A DNA stretch of 64,000 bases from Calamus simplicifolius (Eukaryota > Streptophyta > Magnoliopsida > Arecales > Arecaceae). The notes beneath the pieces are model-generated. The model did no database searches, was not told the DNA's origin, and saw nothing but the letters and a program-made list of their open reading frames with translations. The DNA is taken from NCBI GenBank assembly GCA_900491605.1, contig UESW01005013.1:302353-366352 (forward strand). Reading direction: 5' to 3'. Shown here one piece after another: positions 22,480 through 35,324 of this stretch. Each line of letters starts with the position of its first letter. Positions within the stretch are counted from its first letter, which is position 1. The translations under genes and the position numbers were made by a program.

Positions 22480-24049
22480 AATTGCCCTTTGATTCTTTTT
22501 GGCAAGTTGCAAATAACTTTGGTGTTAAGGAATTCAAGGATTAAATATCATTCTTTCAAAAGATGAGTGATTCCATCATGTCTAGATGCAACAATAGGAG
22601 TGCCCTGCTCACAGTATCTATTCTTCAAATCTGCACAAGATGTAATTAGCCCAGCAAACAATGGCAGGTAATGAAGAATAGAACATCACTCAAGGTTCAA
22701 AAGGTTAATTAAAGGATTTAGATGTTAGGTGAACACCATGCAGCATTGATATTAAGGGCCTTACAGTTATGCATGATTTGCAGAAAGTATATTAATTGAT
22801 TGCATGATGAAGTCATCTCCAATAAAGTTTGCCATGACCATGCTCAGATATTGACTAGATGAAGATTCATGACTAAAAATGGAGATCCAGCAGATGGACA
22901 AAGTCTGCATAAGGAAAATCATTTTTGTCGTAGTGGCTATTGCCTGTGGTAGAAACTTAAGAGGCAAGTTTTCCTCTGATAGAGGGTGGATCTTCTATTT
23001 TCTAACAGTAGAAGCACTGAAATTGTAAAGAAATGCTGTCCTCAGATAATGATTCCTAAGGAAGAAAATTTTGTTCATGGTTGGGTAATGGTATAGAATG
23101 TTTGAACAGAGAACATGGGATTTGGGCAGTGCAAGTCCAAAAGATGATTATTGTAATGATCCAATCAATACTGCATATGTGCATTAGGGTGCAAGTGAGT
23201 CCAAATTCTGTCTGTAGATATGGCTGTAAGCATGGAAACTACTTTCATAGAATGCCAATCTTTTACTCTAACGTATGTGGACAAATGATTACAGTTTAAG
23301 GATTACTCTCCAGTTTCTTTGGATTTTTGTAAGACCATTGGCAATTATCTCAAAGATGAAAATTTAATTGGAGCAAATGTTTCCCCGACATTTCTTCAAT
23401 ACTATAATGACTGTAATTGTAGCATTCAATCATCTTCACGGGATTCACAAGATGTCAATACATTAATTCGTACTTTAGCTGTGAGGATAATGGGACGCAC
23501 CTATGTTGATAAAACATGGAATATCCATGTGACCTCCTTCATATATGTCTCAAGGTCATCCTATATTTCTATCCATTTAGCTGCCTATTGCTTGCCCTTG
23601 CTCTTTTACTCTCCATTTATATTTGTAATTCTTGGTAGCCAATATCACTAGTGTACATGCACCTGTGGATATGTATGCATGCAAGCTTGTGTTTATGATC
23701 TGGTTTTCTTTCTTACAATGTTTGGTTTCTCTATTAGTTTTATGGTCAGTGTGATTATAATCTTCTTTTTTCCAGCATTATATGTAACTTTCTGATCATA
23801 AGTTCTAAATAAGTTGCAACAAGATGATGATCCTTATGTTTGAAAGTCAGCAGCTATTTGTGTAGCTAAACTTTATGACATAAGTGCTGAGTTAGTAGAA
23901 GACAGAGGATTTCCTGAGAGTCTCAACTCTCAAGGACTTGATATCTGACTGTAAGCCAATGAATGATAGTAGGAAATGCAGTTGCATCATTTGCAGAGAA
24001 CCAAGAAACTAGAAGTCAACCAGTATTTGAGATCACCAGTCCTACACTG
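22480..24049. other. Intergenic DNA, no gene recognised
   Basis: Plus-strand open frames at 23081-23299 and 23319-23651 lack known motifs. The second (about 110 codons) has no clear start context and no visible copy elsewhere in the window. Confidence 0.45.
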
Positions 24050-25510
24050 TTGGGCAGATTTTCTTTCTCCAAAGGAAAAAATGCAAGAGCAGTGGAGACA
24101 GCAGACCAAGAAAGAGTTCCAAATTTAATAGCATGTAGCAAAATATGTGACCAGATTACAGCAAGTCAAACTGAAATCCATATTGTGCAAGATACAGGAA
24201 AATACTTGATTGCTAGTCAAGAAGCATAATAAGCGGTGACCTAGCATAAATAGTAGGTATACATTGAGTGACAAGAAAAGACTTTAAAACAAGAGACGTA
24301 GAACAATATCAGAATGGAGAAAAAATATGGCTATACAATTGATATGTGCCATTGATGCCATACGAAAAAAAATATTCATAATTTGGTAGCATACATATGC
24401 ATGGCACATAACCAACATAAAGCAAATCATGTAACAGAATATATTCTTGTAGCACCATGTGGCCAGGTAAAAAATAAATGAGATTGTCACATTTAAGCGA
24501 GTTCACAGCAAAAGATACAAATAATGGTCAAATTGAGGACACAAATCAAGCTACAACCAAGGCTCAGGACAAGCCAGTTTCATTTGCAGCATGAGAACAA
24601 TAAATGAGCAATACAAATGAGTTCATAGCACAATATTTGACAGCTGCAGATGAATATAAGAGAAGCATAGATTAAACACAACATTGAGGCTTGGATTGGA
24701 AAAGAAAAGAATTACTGCTCGAAATAATCCATTATACTGAGTCCTAACCTGAAATAAACAACATAAACAAGGTCAAATCTATTTTCAAAACACAGCAAGT
24801 TCTGACATGAAGCACGGCAGTTAGTACAAAACAAAAATTAGACTGGCTTCGAATAAGACAGGAACTTGTTCTGTTTCCACCCAGATAGTAATTGCTCAAG
24901 TGCAGAGAGACAGTAGGACATCAATTAGCAAAGAAGAGAGCTGAATAACCACTGTCTTCTCAGACACATACATTGTGCTATACAATCCCATCTCCAACAG
25001 TAAATCTAGTTTTTTTCTAAATATGCTGTCCATAATGATGCAAATATTCAACTGCACCAATCTTTCTAGCATCTCCAAATTGTCCCAGTCCATACAGTGC
25101 TTAATTAACATATTAAAACAAGAAAACCATGTATCAGAACAAAGTTCCACTATAAATAAACAAAAAATTGACCAATTTTTGGCAAGAACAACTAAAAACA
25201 GCGTCAGTTAACACAACTAGCCTACATTATTAGATGGAACACCGAGATTTAAAAGTTTAAAAACAATAAAATAAGTAAAACGAGATGGACAGTTATTTTA
25301 AAAGAATCGCAGCCCGAAACATCTCTATCTAACCAAAGCCGTGGAAAATTTCTGAGTAAATAAATAAAACGGACAAGCAAACGGAGGAGCTCTTGCTTAC
25401 TTGCGAGGTCGGCAGCAGGGAGGGAAAGCGAGTTGGGAAGAGCGGCAGCCACCGCGGATATTCTCAGAGAAGGTAATGAGAAGAATAAGAATAAGGAGAG
25501 GAGAAGAAAG
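24050..25510 (-). repeat. Diverged copy 2 of the Myb/SANT upstream region
   Basis: Same order of conserved blocks as 12740-14060. Near 25385-25470 the minus strand has a 5'-exon-like stretch ending in a donor-like CTCGCAA|GTAAGC. No counterpart of the two Myb/SANT coding exons is found below 24050, so the coding part of the duplicated gene is absent or was never copied. Confidence 0.6.
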
Positions 25511-25845
25511 AGGAATCGTGACGGTGATCTGGGCTTAGGCGGCCATGGAAGAGGGGACGAGGGTTGGGGCGGAAGGGAATAGGGAGGGGAATAGGGGGAG
25601 GAATTGGTAAAGGTATTACTCCCCTCATCAATGCTTTTTTGGTTGGAATAAACCCCGGATGTGCTGGTTCCCACCGTACACTTGGAATTGTTATTCCTGG
25701 GGGTTGATCCCCTTTCCCTGGCCGTCCTTCCCGTTTCCACCACGCCCCGGCAATGCAATTAGGTTGGACCCAGGACCGGGCCGGACCCATGTATAAAATG
25801 GTAGGAGCCATTCCTTCTAAAAAGGAAAAGAAATACGCTAAATAT

Positions 25846-26186
25846 CAGTGTTTTAAAAATTAGATCAGATGGATCGATTTAACTGATTCAATCAAAAATT
25901 AGTTATAAGTCTGATCTGATTTTATTATTAAAATTAATTTTTATATGATTCGATAAAAAAAAAAACTCATTGAACCAATTCGATTTCAATCGATCTAAAC
26001 CAAGTTTTTAAAATTTTTTTAAATTTTTTATTTGAATTATATTTATATTTTATTATTTTATATTATTAAATTAAAATTTAATTATAATATATCCGATCCG
26101 ATTAAACTGATTCATTCGATCGAATCTATTGTCCCGCAATCCAAATATTAAACCAGTTCGTTACTTGGTTCAATTTTTAAAACTTT
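25846..26186. mobile_element. 341-bp MITE with 9-bp target-site duplication
   Basis: The ends CAGTGTTTTAAAAATT and AATTTTTAAAACTTT are inverted repeats. Flanking 9-mers GCTAAATAT (25837-25845) and GCTAAAGAT (26187-26195) differ at one base and fit a 9-bp target-site duplication, as for Mutator-like elements. Very AT-rich, with no coding capacity. Confidence 0.65.
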
Positions 26187-26195
26187 GCTAAAGAT

Positions 26196-27201
26196 CATTG
26201 GCTACTGGTCAGTGAAGTGACCGATGAGCTGAGATGCAGGTTGAGCACCCCCAACAAAATTTAAGTGCGGTTTGCTGGCCATGAATCAATTTATTTCTTT
26301 CCATCTCTTTTCTATTTTATAGACAAATTTATATAGAAAAGTTAAGTGGCTTTATACTTTTTTTTTCATATACAAACCTAAAAACGGTTTGAATTAAGGG
26401 ACGAATGGGAGAAAAAAATAATAAAAAAATAATAAAATATTTTATTTAGAAGAAAGGTAAAAAAAAAAAGGGAAAGAGAATAAGAGCAATTGATTTCTCT
26501 TATTTTTCTCATAAATTTATTAACTTTCAAATCGAGAGTTAAAATAGGAAAGAGAAAAATATTAAGTTTTTTTTAAAAAACCAAAATATCCCTTCATTCC
26601 AGTAGTTTTGTCTTTCATTCGTGCAGTTTATTCTCTACTCTTCGTTCTTACGTTCCCATGGCTGCGAGCACTAGGGTTCTCAAAACTCATCGAGGCAATA
26701 ACGCAAGAGCTCAATGCCGATCTTAATCCAGATATCTCCCCTTTCAATCATTGTTAAAATCCATTGTGATAACATGATTTTTCATTGAAATTCATTGAGA
26801 GCACTGGAAGTTTCTTACATCATTGATGCTTATAAATTAGAATGAACTCATTTTTTGCGATGATTTTTGCCACCTATATCATGTAAAGTGTGGAGATGTA
26901 TAATTGCCGCATAACTTTTTTTTTTCTTTTTTCTTCTCTCTTATCTAAATAAGGTAATTGATATTATCTTTTTTTTTTCCTTCAATCCTTTCCAAACAAG
27001 AGAAGAAAAATAACCCTTTCTTCTTCTTTTTTTTTCCTCCTTTTATCTTTTTTTTTTCTTTTTACTCTCTTCTTCCTTTTTCTTCAAAGATTCAAACAAA
27101 GCCTTATGTGAAGACTTAATTAGAAGCTATAATAAAATGAGAGAGAGTAAGAAATTAATAGAGTAGCCTGTACCTAATAAACGACATCTTAGTTAGGTCT
27201 T
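26196..27201. other. AT- and pyrimidine-rich intergenic DNA
   Basis: Many long T and A runs (26340-27080). No gene recognised. The last bases AAAGC (27202-27206) are the target site of the copia insertion. Confidence 0.6.
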
Positions 27202-27206
27202 AAAGC

Positions 27207-28429
27207 TGATAGAGATATAGACTAAAAGATATGCTTTATGTTATGTCTTTACATTTTAATGAGAATTCATTTTAGTAATGTGTGCCATTTACTATATATG
27301 TGCATGTGTCTAGTATTTACAAAGAGTATTTGATCTAGTGTGTAGAGTACGGCTTACACACAGAAGACTAGATCATCGGTTCTTTTGGAATACAAGTTTA
27401 TTGTTCACAGTTTTAGATGGAATTGGACACACCATCAGTAGAACTATAGCACAAATTTTTAGTAGGTCTGTCTTGACTACGAGGAATGGTTTATTCTAAC
27501 TATTTGTGCTAGTATACTTTGTGTGTATTGAACAGGACCCAGTTGAGTTAATTATTTTATACTGACTTTATAAAATAATTTAAAACTCATGAATATTATG
27601 ATTACTTATGCTCTTAATCCGAATTCTATTTCTAGATACGTGTATGTAGTGATTATTGCTTTGATTACACATAGAGTGAGATTCTAGATGAGTCAATAAA
27701 CTCAGTGGGTTGGGCAATAACATTATATATATGGTGAATATTAATAGTTGAAGGAATCCATGTCCTATTAATTTGGATTGATGATATCCCATTGAGAAAG
27801 CTTATAAGTTTTGATTGTATCAAATCTTGCAAGTGGATTTTGAATCCGATACATCAAATAAGTTAAGTGGATAAGTCTCAAGGATAATAACAGCCAATTA
27901 AATTATATTGTAAGTAATTAAATTTAATTGGTGGATATCTGTAATCTTAACGTGGGGAGATAATAAGTATTTAATATTAAAGACTCAAAAATATAAATTC
28001 GAATATGATTAGGAGTACAATTATAATTCTTTAGTGGAATGAATTGTAATTTACGTAATTGAATCCTAACCCGGGGTAGGATTGGAGATTTAATTATATG
28101 GGAAGTCCTTTTCATATTTGCCTATTGGTCCCTGTTGTAGCCCTATAAATACCCTCTCAGTTGGTTACTAGGGTTAACATTTTTGAGGAAAAAAAAAACA
28201 AGAAACCCTAGGTCGGCCGAGAGATCCCACCATCTTGTGAGAGAAGGAAGGTATTTTCGGGAATACGGCGGAAGGCTAAAAGGTTTAGGTCGAGCAATCG
28301 AATCAAAGTATTCCAAAGTTCAAATCTGAAGGTATGATCTTATACTCATAGATTAGAACGGTAAAATTTTTTTGTATTACTCATATACGCTATAGCCGTG
28401 ATCTTGGGAGTATTCCGCGCTCCCCAACA
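27207..28429 (+). repeat. 5' LTR of copia element 1
   Basis: 1,223 bp, TGATAGAG...CCCCAACA. TATA box TATAAATA at 28144-28151, so R would begin near 28175. A decayed relative in reverse orientation lies at 8363-9115. Confidence 0.92.
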
Positions 28430-28430
28430 G

Positions 28431-28442
28431 TGGTATCAGAGC
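28431..28442 (+). other. Primer-binding site of copia element 1
   Basis: TGGTATCAGAGC, the complement of the 3' end of initiator tRNA-Met, one base after the LTR end CAACA. Confidence 0.93.
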
Positions 28443-28792
28443 CACGACTAATACTGTATATGAATAATGCGGCCATGTTCTCCATTAATCGGAATATGCA
28501 TGCGTGGGATGGATCGTGCTTGCTGCTAACGTTGTTTTACAGGTTTCTATCCTGTTATTATGGTCACATGAATGTATGTGTTTTGATTTAATATTGCTTA
28601 GATCTGTTTTGTGAACTCCGATTTAAGGAGGCATAGGATCATTGTAATATTTCATAGCATGTATGCTCCGATTTTTTGAGAGCTTTGTGATTGTAAATAC
28701 ATAGCATGTGAACTCCTATATGGAGGCATATGATTTTTGTAATCTGGTGCAGCTCTATGGAGGAAGAAGACCTGCTGCACATTGCAGGATAT

Positions 28793-28989
28793 AATTCTAA
28801 GGAGAATCGGTTGAAGATAGGATTCTAAGGAGAATCGGTTGCAGATAGGATTCTAAGGAGAATCCGTTGTATGATAGGATTCTAAGGAGAATCCGTTGCA
28901 GATATGATTCTAAGGAGAATCCGTTGCAGATCACGATTCTAAAGGAAAATCCAAAGCACGAAGGGATCGAAAGGAAAATCCGTTGCAGG
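28793..28989 (+). repeat. Tandem 28-29-bp hairpin repeat in the copia 1 leader
   Basis: Seven units start near 28794, 28822, 28850, 28879, 28907, 28936 and 28966; the last two are degenerate. Each good unit has GATTCT-AAGG-AGAATC, a 6-7-bp inverted repeat with an AAGG loop, then CGTTGCAGATA or a variant. The array lies between the primer-binding site and gag, in the untranslated leader where packaging and dimerisation signals of retroelements usually lie. Confidence 0.85.
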
Positions 28990-28999
28990 TCGATCCCCG

Positions 29000-29017
29000 C
29001 TGGGGGCCAGCCCCCAG
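29000..29017 (+). other. Strong GC hairpin in the copia 1 leader
   Basis: CTGGGGGCCAGCCCCCAG is a perfect palindromic stem (7 bp with a 4-nt loop, or 8 bp with a 2-nt loop). It lies directly after the hairpin array and about 815 nt before gag. Confidence 0.7.
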
Positions 29018-29832
29018 ACCCCCGTATGCGAAGCGGCAAATCGTCGAGCAAAGTAGCAATCATGGTGCAACATGGATCTTCATCTGCATGGAAAATTTTG
29101 ACCATAATAACAGGGATTTTATTTATCTTGTTTATATTGGTTATGTTGCATACTTGCTTGATTGTTTATCCTTTTGTTCTTATGTCTATAACTAGGAGAA
29201 CATGGTTAATTGGATAATCACTTGCTGTTTGTGTTTTGAATTTATAAGATAATCAAACACAAGTTTTATAACCCTCAAAATATTGTTTAAATAACTAAGT
29301 GGGAGAGGGAATTAATCACATTTAAATCCCATGGTCCCATCACTTGTTTATTGGTGAGGTAGTTAATTTCACGTGTTAGCATTAGTGCTTTCCTCCCCAT
29401 AGGATGAAATTGATTGCCAGCTCACCAAGAATAATCCCTAGTAGTTGTTAATGTTGGATTACCTCTCCATCTGAGGGATCCACCATGGGACAATGGATCT
29501 AGCATTGAGTGATGGTATACACTTAGGTATAAATATTGGTATCCTCCCCATCGGAGTCACTACAAATATTTATATGACCAAAGTTAGCCAGCTAATTAAT
29601 TTTACTTGGTATGTTACCTTTTACCTAGATAGTAAAATTAATAGGTTTTATCTGTCTAGATAAATGATGAGTAGTAGACGTCCTCCCATCGAGGCATACT
29701 ATTCAAAGTGTACTAGGCTGCTGGCAAATTCTTTTATTATGTAGTGGTTGAGGGGCCCTACTTATAATTTTGAATTTAAAGTTTATTGCTCATTATATCT
29801 TATTTGATGTATGAATGATTCTCAGGATTAAA

Positions 29833-30800
29833 ATGTCTTCTTTCAATCCACTTGCTGTGATACTCAAAAAAAAAAACAAATTGACTGGTCCTAATTACAT
29901 TGATTGGAAAAGAAACCTGGATATAGTGTTAACTGCAGAAGGGTACAAGTATGTGCTCACTCAGGTCTGTCCCGCAGAGCCCGGTGAAGGGGCTTCAGAT
30001 GAGGAGTCCCAAGCTTACCGTAAGTGGGTTAAGGCTGATGAGATGGCGCGGTGTTACATATTGGCATCTATGTCAAATGTTCTGCAACATCAGCATCAAT
30101 CTATGCCCTCTGCCTATGACATGATGTTCAACCTCAAAGAAATGTTTGGGGATCAGAGTCGTGCAGCTAGGCAGACTGCGATGAAAGAACTGATGAACAC
30201 TAATATGGCTGAAGGAACTCCTGTCAGGGATCATGTTCTAAAGATGATTAGTCTTCTGAATGAACTGGAGATCCTTGGAGCGGAGATGGATGGGGAAACC
30301 CAGGTTGATATCATTCTCCAGTCCCTACCTGATTCTTTTAAGCAGTTCTGCCTAAATTACACCATGAACAAAATGAATTTTTCACTGGCAGAGCTACTTA
30401 AAGAACTTCAGGTAGCAGAGAGTTTCATTAAGAAGCCTGCAGTTGCTATGGTTACTGAAAAAGGTTCTTCTTCGAAGTCTCATGCTAAGAAGAAGAAAAA
30501 GGTTCAGAAAAAGAAACAGCATCAGGCCCCACAGCCCAATGGGGAAATAAAAAAGAAGGGAAAGTGCTTCGTCTGCAAGCAGCCAGGTCACTGGAAGCAG
30601 CAATGTCCAGTTTGGCTTGCCAGGAAACAGGCTAGAGGTATATCTCATTCACTTGTAGTTGAAACTTGTTTAGTGCTGTTATCTACCAGTGGCTGGTGTG
30701 TAGATACGGGAGCCACTAATCATGTTTGCAATTCTTTGCAGGGGTTCCAGCAGACCCGGCAGCTAAGTGATGGGAGATTTACATATTTCTGGGAGATGGC
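29833..30800 (+). pseudogene. gag: Copia element 1 gag-protease frame
   Basis: The likely start is the ATG of MSSFNPLA at 29833; an earlier in-frame ATG is at 29815. Contains the copia Gag region (KLTGPNYIDWKRNLDIVL; AARQTAMKELM), a basic linker, a zinc knuckle CFVCKQPGHWKQQC (about residues 250-265) and the protease motif WCVDTGATNHVC. A one-base deletion near 30772, just after LSDG, moves the frame. The intact relative at 40622-44533 reads through the same place without a shift. The shifted frame stops at 30814-30816. This looks like a mutation, not a programmed frameshift, because there is no slippery site in the intact relative. Confidence 0.85.
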
Positions 30801-33800
30801 ACGAGAGTGTCAGTAGTTGCAGTGGGAGATTTTAGCTTTTCTTTTAGTAGAAATAGAATTTTAATATTAAAAGACTGTTTTTTTGTACCTTCAATTAGAA
30901 GGAATTTAATTTCAGTTTCTAAGTTGGTTGATGATGGATATTCAGTTTATTTTAATGACTCCGTTGTTATTAAGAAAAATAAACATTTTATCTGTTCTGG
31001 TACATTGGTGGATGGTCTTTATATTATTAATCCTGTTTCTCCTACTGTGCAACTAAATGAAGTGAATAACAATAATAGACCATGTAAGAGAAAACATCCT
31101 TCTGAAATGAATCAAACTTATCTTTGGCACTTGCGCCTAGGTCATATAAATCTAAGACGGATTTCTAGACTGGTTCAAGATGGACCATTAGGTTCATTGG
31201 AAGTAGAGGCACTACCGGTCTGTGAATCTTGCTTAGAAGGAAAAATGACCAAGCGGCCATTCTCGGCCAAAGGCAATAGAGCTAAGGAGATATTAGAATT
31301 GGTTCACTCTGATTTGTGTGGCCCAATGAACATCCAAGCTAGAGGTGGTTTTGAGTACTTTGTCACTTTTATTGATGATTACTCAAGATATGGGTATATT
31401 TATCTGATGCGCCGTAAGTCTGAATGCTTTGAAAAATTTAAAATTTTTAAGGCAGAAACGGAGAACCGTCATGGTAAAAATATCAAGACACTACGATCCG
31501 ATCGTGGTGGCGAGTACCTCTTAGGGGAGTTCACAGATTACTTATTAGATGCTGGGATTGAATCCCAGTTGTCTGCACCTAGTACGCCACAGCAGAATGG
31601 TGTAGCTGAAAGAAGGAATAGGACTCTTATGGATATGGTTAGATCTATGATGAGTTATTCAGACTTACCTATTTCGTTTTGGGGATATGCATTAGAGACA
31701 GCTGCATATATTCTTAACTTGGTACCATCTAAGTCAGTACCTAAGACACCCACAGAACTGTGGACTGGGCGCAAGCCTAGTCTAAGACATGTTCGGGTTT
31801 GGGGTTGTCCAGCACATGTACTAAAAGGTAAACCAGATAAGTTGGAATCAAGGACAGATGTATGCTTCTTTGTTGGATATCCTAAAGGAACAAAAGGTGG
31901 TTTATTTTATTGTCCTAAGGATCAGAAGGTCATTGTTAGCACCAATGCCCGATTCTTGGAGGAGGACTATATTATAGACCACAAACCCAGAAGTAAAATT
32001 GCTCTAGAAGAGTTGAGAGGCGATAAAACTAGACTGGCTCCTTTAATACCAATAGTACAAGCAGAAACACCACAAGAAAGTAGGTTCCCAAACTTCCCAA
32101 TAACTATTCGTAGTGGGAGAAGTATAGTAACACGAACTGACCCTGAACTGATACAAAAGGATACCATTAATGCACCAGTTTCAGAACCAGTGCAGGTTGA
32201 TGGAGCACAAGGATCAGAGTCAGATCGTATTACTACAAGCACATACAATCAGGTTGTGCCTCGTCGTAGTGGGAGGGTTGTAAATACACCTAAACGGTAT
32301 ATGTTCCTTGGAGAGTCATATGACAGAATCTCTGATGAACTGGATACTGAACCCAGTAGCTACAATGAAGCATTACAGGATAAAGATGCAACTCTTTGGC
32401 AAAATGCTATGAAATCAGAGATAGAGTCTATGCACTTTAATCAGGTCTGGGATCTTGTAGAACCACCCGAGGGAGTAAAACCCATCGGATGCAAGTGGAT
32501 CTATAAGAAGAAGAGAGGAGCAGACGGGAAGGTGGAAACCTTCAAGGCTAGGCTAGTTGCAAAAGGTTTTACTCAGAAAGAAGGGATCGACTATGAGGAA
32601 ACCTTTTCACCAGTAGCTATGCTTAAGTCTATCCGGATTCTCTTATCCATTGCAGCTCATTTCGATTACGAAGTTTGGCAAATGGATGTCAAGACAGCTT
32701 TCCTTAATGGAAATCTTGACGAGTGCATTTACATGATGCAACCAGACGGTTTTATAGTAAAAGGCCAGGAGCACTTGGTGTGCAAGCTTAAGAGGTCCAT
32801 TTATGGACTTAAGCAGGCATCTAGATCTTGGAATACTCGTTTTGATCAAGCTATTAAATCTTATGGTTTTGATCAAAGTCCTGACGAGTCATGTGTGTAC
32901 AAGAAGCGTGATGGAAAAACTTTGGTGTTTCTGGTGCTATATGTGGATGACATCTTACTTATTGGAAACGATATGGGAGTGTTATCTTCGGTCAAGGTAT
33001 GGTTATCTGGACAATTTGATATGAAGGACTTGGGAGAAGCAAGTCACATCCTAGGGATCAAGCTTTTGCGAGATCGCAAGCAAAGGATGATATGCTTATC
33101 TCAAGCCACTTATATCGATAAAATTCTCACCCGTTTTGGTATGCATAATTCCAAGAAAGGATTTCTTCCTTTCAGGCATGGAATTTCTCTATCTAAGGAT
33201 CAGTGTCCTAAGACACCTGAAGAGATAGAAAGTATGAAGGCAGTTCCTTATGCTTCTGCAGTAGGAAGCCTAATGTATGCTATGCTATGTACTAGACCTG
33301 ATATCTGTTTTGCCGTAGGCATGGTTAGCAGATTTCAGTCTAACCCTGGGCGAGAACATTGGACTGCAGTAAAACATATAATTAAGTACCTGAAAAGGAC
33401 TAAAGATTATATGTTAGTTTACCAAGCAGATAGTCTTGTGCCTATAGGATATACAGATTCGGACTTCCAATCAGATAATGAATCTAGGAAATCAACCTCG
33501 GGATATGTGTTCACTTTGGGTGGTGGAGCAATTAGCTGGAGGAGTGTGAAGCAGACTTGTGTTGCTGACTCTACCATGGAAGCTGAGTATGTGGCTGCAT
33601 CTGAGGCTGCAAAAGAGGCTGTTTGGCTAAGAAACTTTCTTTTGGATCTTAGTGTGATACCTTCAGTGCAATTACCTATTACACTTTATTGTGATAATAG
33701 TGGGGCAGTTGCTAATTCGAAGGAACCCAGGACCATAAGAAATCTAAACACATTGAGCGTAAGTATCACCTGATACGTGACATCGTGCAAAGAGGTGACG

Positions 33801-33925
33801 TGCTGGTGACCAAGGTTACATCTGAGGACAACCTGGCAGATCCTTTTACAAAGAGTTTAACTTCAAAAGTTTTTGATAGACATGTAGAGGGCATGGGAGT
33901 TAGATGTGTACAAGCATTGCTTTGA
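30775..33925 (+). pseudogene. pol: Copia element 1 pol (INT-RT-RNase H), C-terminus shifted
   Basis: After the frameshift the frame stays open to 33773. Order: rest of protease; pre-integrase zinc domain (LWHLRLGHINLRRISRL ... CESCLEG); integrase core (HSDLCGPM, RSDRGGEY, VAERRN); reverse transcriptase (VDVKTAFLNG-type and LYVDDILLIGND); RNase H (YTDSDFQSD, STMEAEYVAASEA, LYCDNSGA). A second one-base deletion near 33728-33732, in KEPR..HKK, shifts the frame and ends it at 33773. The true C-terminus (SKHIERKYHLIRD ... VEGMGVRC) continues in another frame to a TGA at 33923-33925, just before the polypurine tract. Confidence 0.88.
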
Positions 33926-33940
33926 GTCTAAGTGGGAGAT

Positions 33941-35162
33941 TGATAGAGATATAGACTAAAAGATATGCTTTATGTTATGTCTTTACATTTTAATGAGAAT
34001 TCATTTTGAGCAATGTGTGCCATTTACTATATATGTGCATGTGTCTAGTATTTACAAAGAGTATTTGATCTAGTGTGTAGAGTACGGCTTACACACAGAA
34101 GACTAGATCATCGGTTCTTTTGGAATACAAGTTTATTGTTCACAGTTTTAGATGGAATTGGACACACCATCAGTAGAACTGTAGCACAAATTTTTAGTAG
34201 GTCTGTCTTGACTACGGGGAATGGTTTATTCTAACTATTTGTGCTAGTACACTTTGTGTGTATTGAACAGGACCCAGTTGAGTTAATTATTTTATACTGA
34301 CTTTATAAAATAATTTAAAACTCATGAATATTATGATTACTTATGCTCTTAATCCGAATTCTATTTCTAGACACGTGTATGTAGTGATTATTGCTTTGAT
34401 TACACATAGAGTGAGATTCTATATGAGTCAATAAACTCAGTGGGTTGGGCAATAACATTATATATATGGTGAATATTAATAGTTGAAGGAATCCACGTCC
34501 TGTTAATTTGGATTGATGATATCCCCTTGAGAAAGCTTATAAGTTTTGATTGTATCAAATCTTGCAAGTGGATTTTGAATCCGATACATCAAATAAGTTA
34601 AGTGGATAAGTCTCAAGGATAATAACAGCCAATTAAATTATATTGTCAGTAATTAAATTTAATTGGTGGATATCTGTAATCTTAACGTGGGGAGATAATA
34701 AGTATTTAATATTAAGGCTCGAAAATATAAATTCGAATATGATTAGGAGTACAATTATAATTCTTTAGTGGAATGAATTGTAATTTACGTAATTGAATCC
34801 TAACCCGGGATAGGATTGGAGATTTAATTACGTGGGAAGTCCTTTTCATATTTGCCTATTGGTCCCTGTTGTAGCCCTATAAATACCCTCTCAGTTGGTT
34901 GCTAGGGTTAACGTTTTTGAGAAAAAAGAAAAACAAGAAACCCTAGGTCGGCCGAGAGATCCCACCATCTTGTGAGAGAAGGAAGGTATTTCGGGAATAC
35001 GGCGGAAGGCTAAAAGGTTGAGGTCGAGCAATCAATCAAAGTGTTCCAAAGTTCAAATCTGAAGGTATGATCTTATACTCATAGATTAGAACGGTAAAAT
35101 TTTTTTGTATTACTCATATACGCTATAGCCGTGATCTTGGGGGTATTCCGCGCTCCCCAACA
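33941..35162 (+). repeat. 3' LTR of copia element 1
   Basis: 1,222 bp. Begins TGATAGAG right after the polypurine tract and ends CCCCAACA. TATA box at 34878-34885. Followed by the AAAGC target-site copy. Confidence 0.92.
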
Positions 35163-35324
35163 AAAGCACCCTCAACTATTATGTAAGCTCAGTGGATTTT
35201 TTTTGCAGCAATTTTGTGGTGAACGTAATTTAGAAATAGTTCATAGGTATTTATCATCAGCTTTTTTATTTAACAAGCTATACATTCTATTGAGGGTTTA
35301 AACATGAGTATAAATGCACTTTGA

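Larger units (their letters stand above)
27207..35162 (+). mobile_element. Ty1/copia LTR retrotransposon, complete but frame-shifted
   Basis: LTRs 27207-28429 and 33941-35162 are flanked by a perfect 5-bp duplication AAAGC (27202-27206 and 35163-35167). The initiator-Met primer-binding site TGGTATCAGAGC starts at 28431 and the polypurine tract AAGTGGGAGAT ends at 33940. Gene order is gag, protease, integrase, reverse transcriptase, RNase H, which defines Ty1/copia. The LTRs differ at roughly 25-30 sites by eye (about 97-98% identity), so the insertion is fairly recent. Two single-base deletions break gag-pol, so it cannot now make a full polyprotein. Confidence 0.93.

Noticed and set aside
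25249..25811. Open frames of 115-169 codons on the minus strand
   Set aside because: Two overlapping frames, Pro/Ser-rich, spanning the exon-like end of the duplicated upstream region; no motif recognised.
30800..30820. Programmed frameshift between gag and pol of copia 1
   Set aside because: The related intact copia 2 reads through the same place in one frame, and the difference is a plain one-base deletion without a slippery site.
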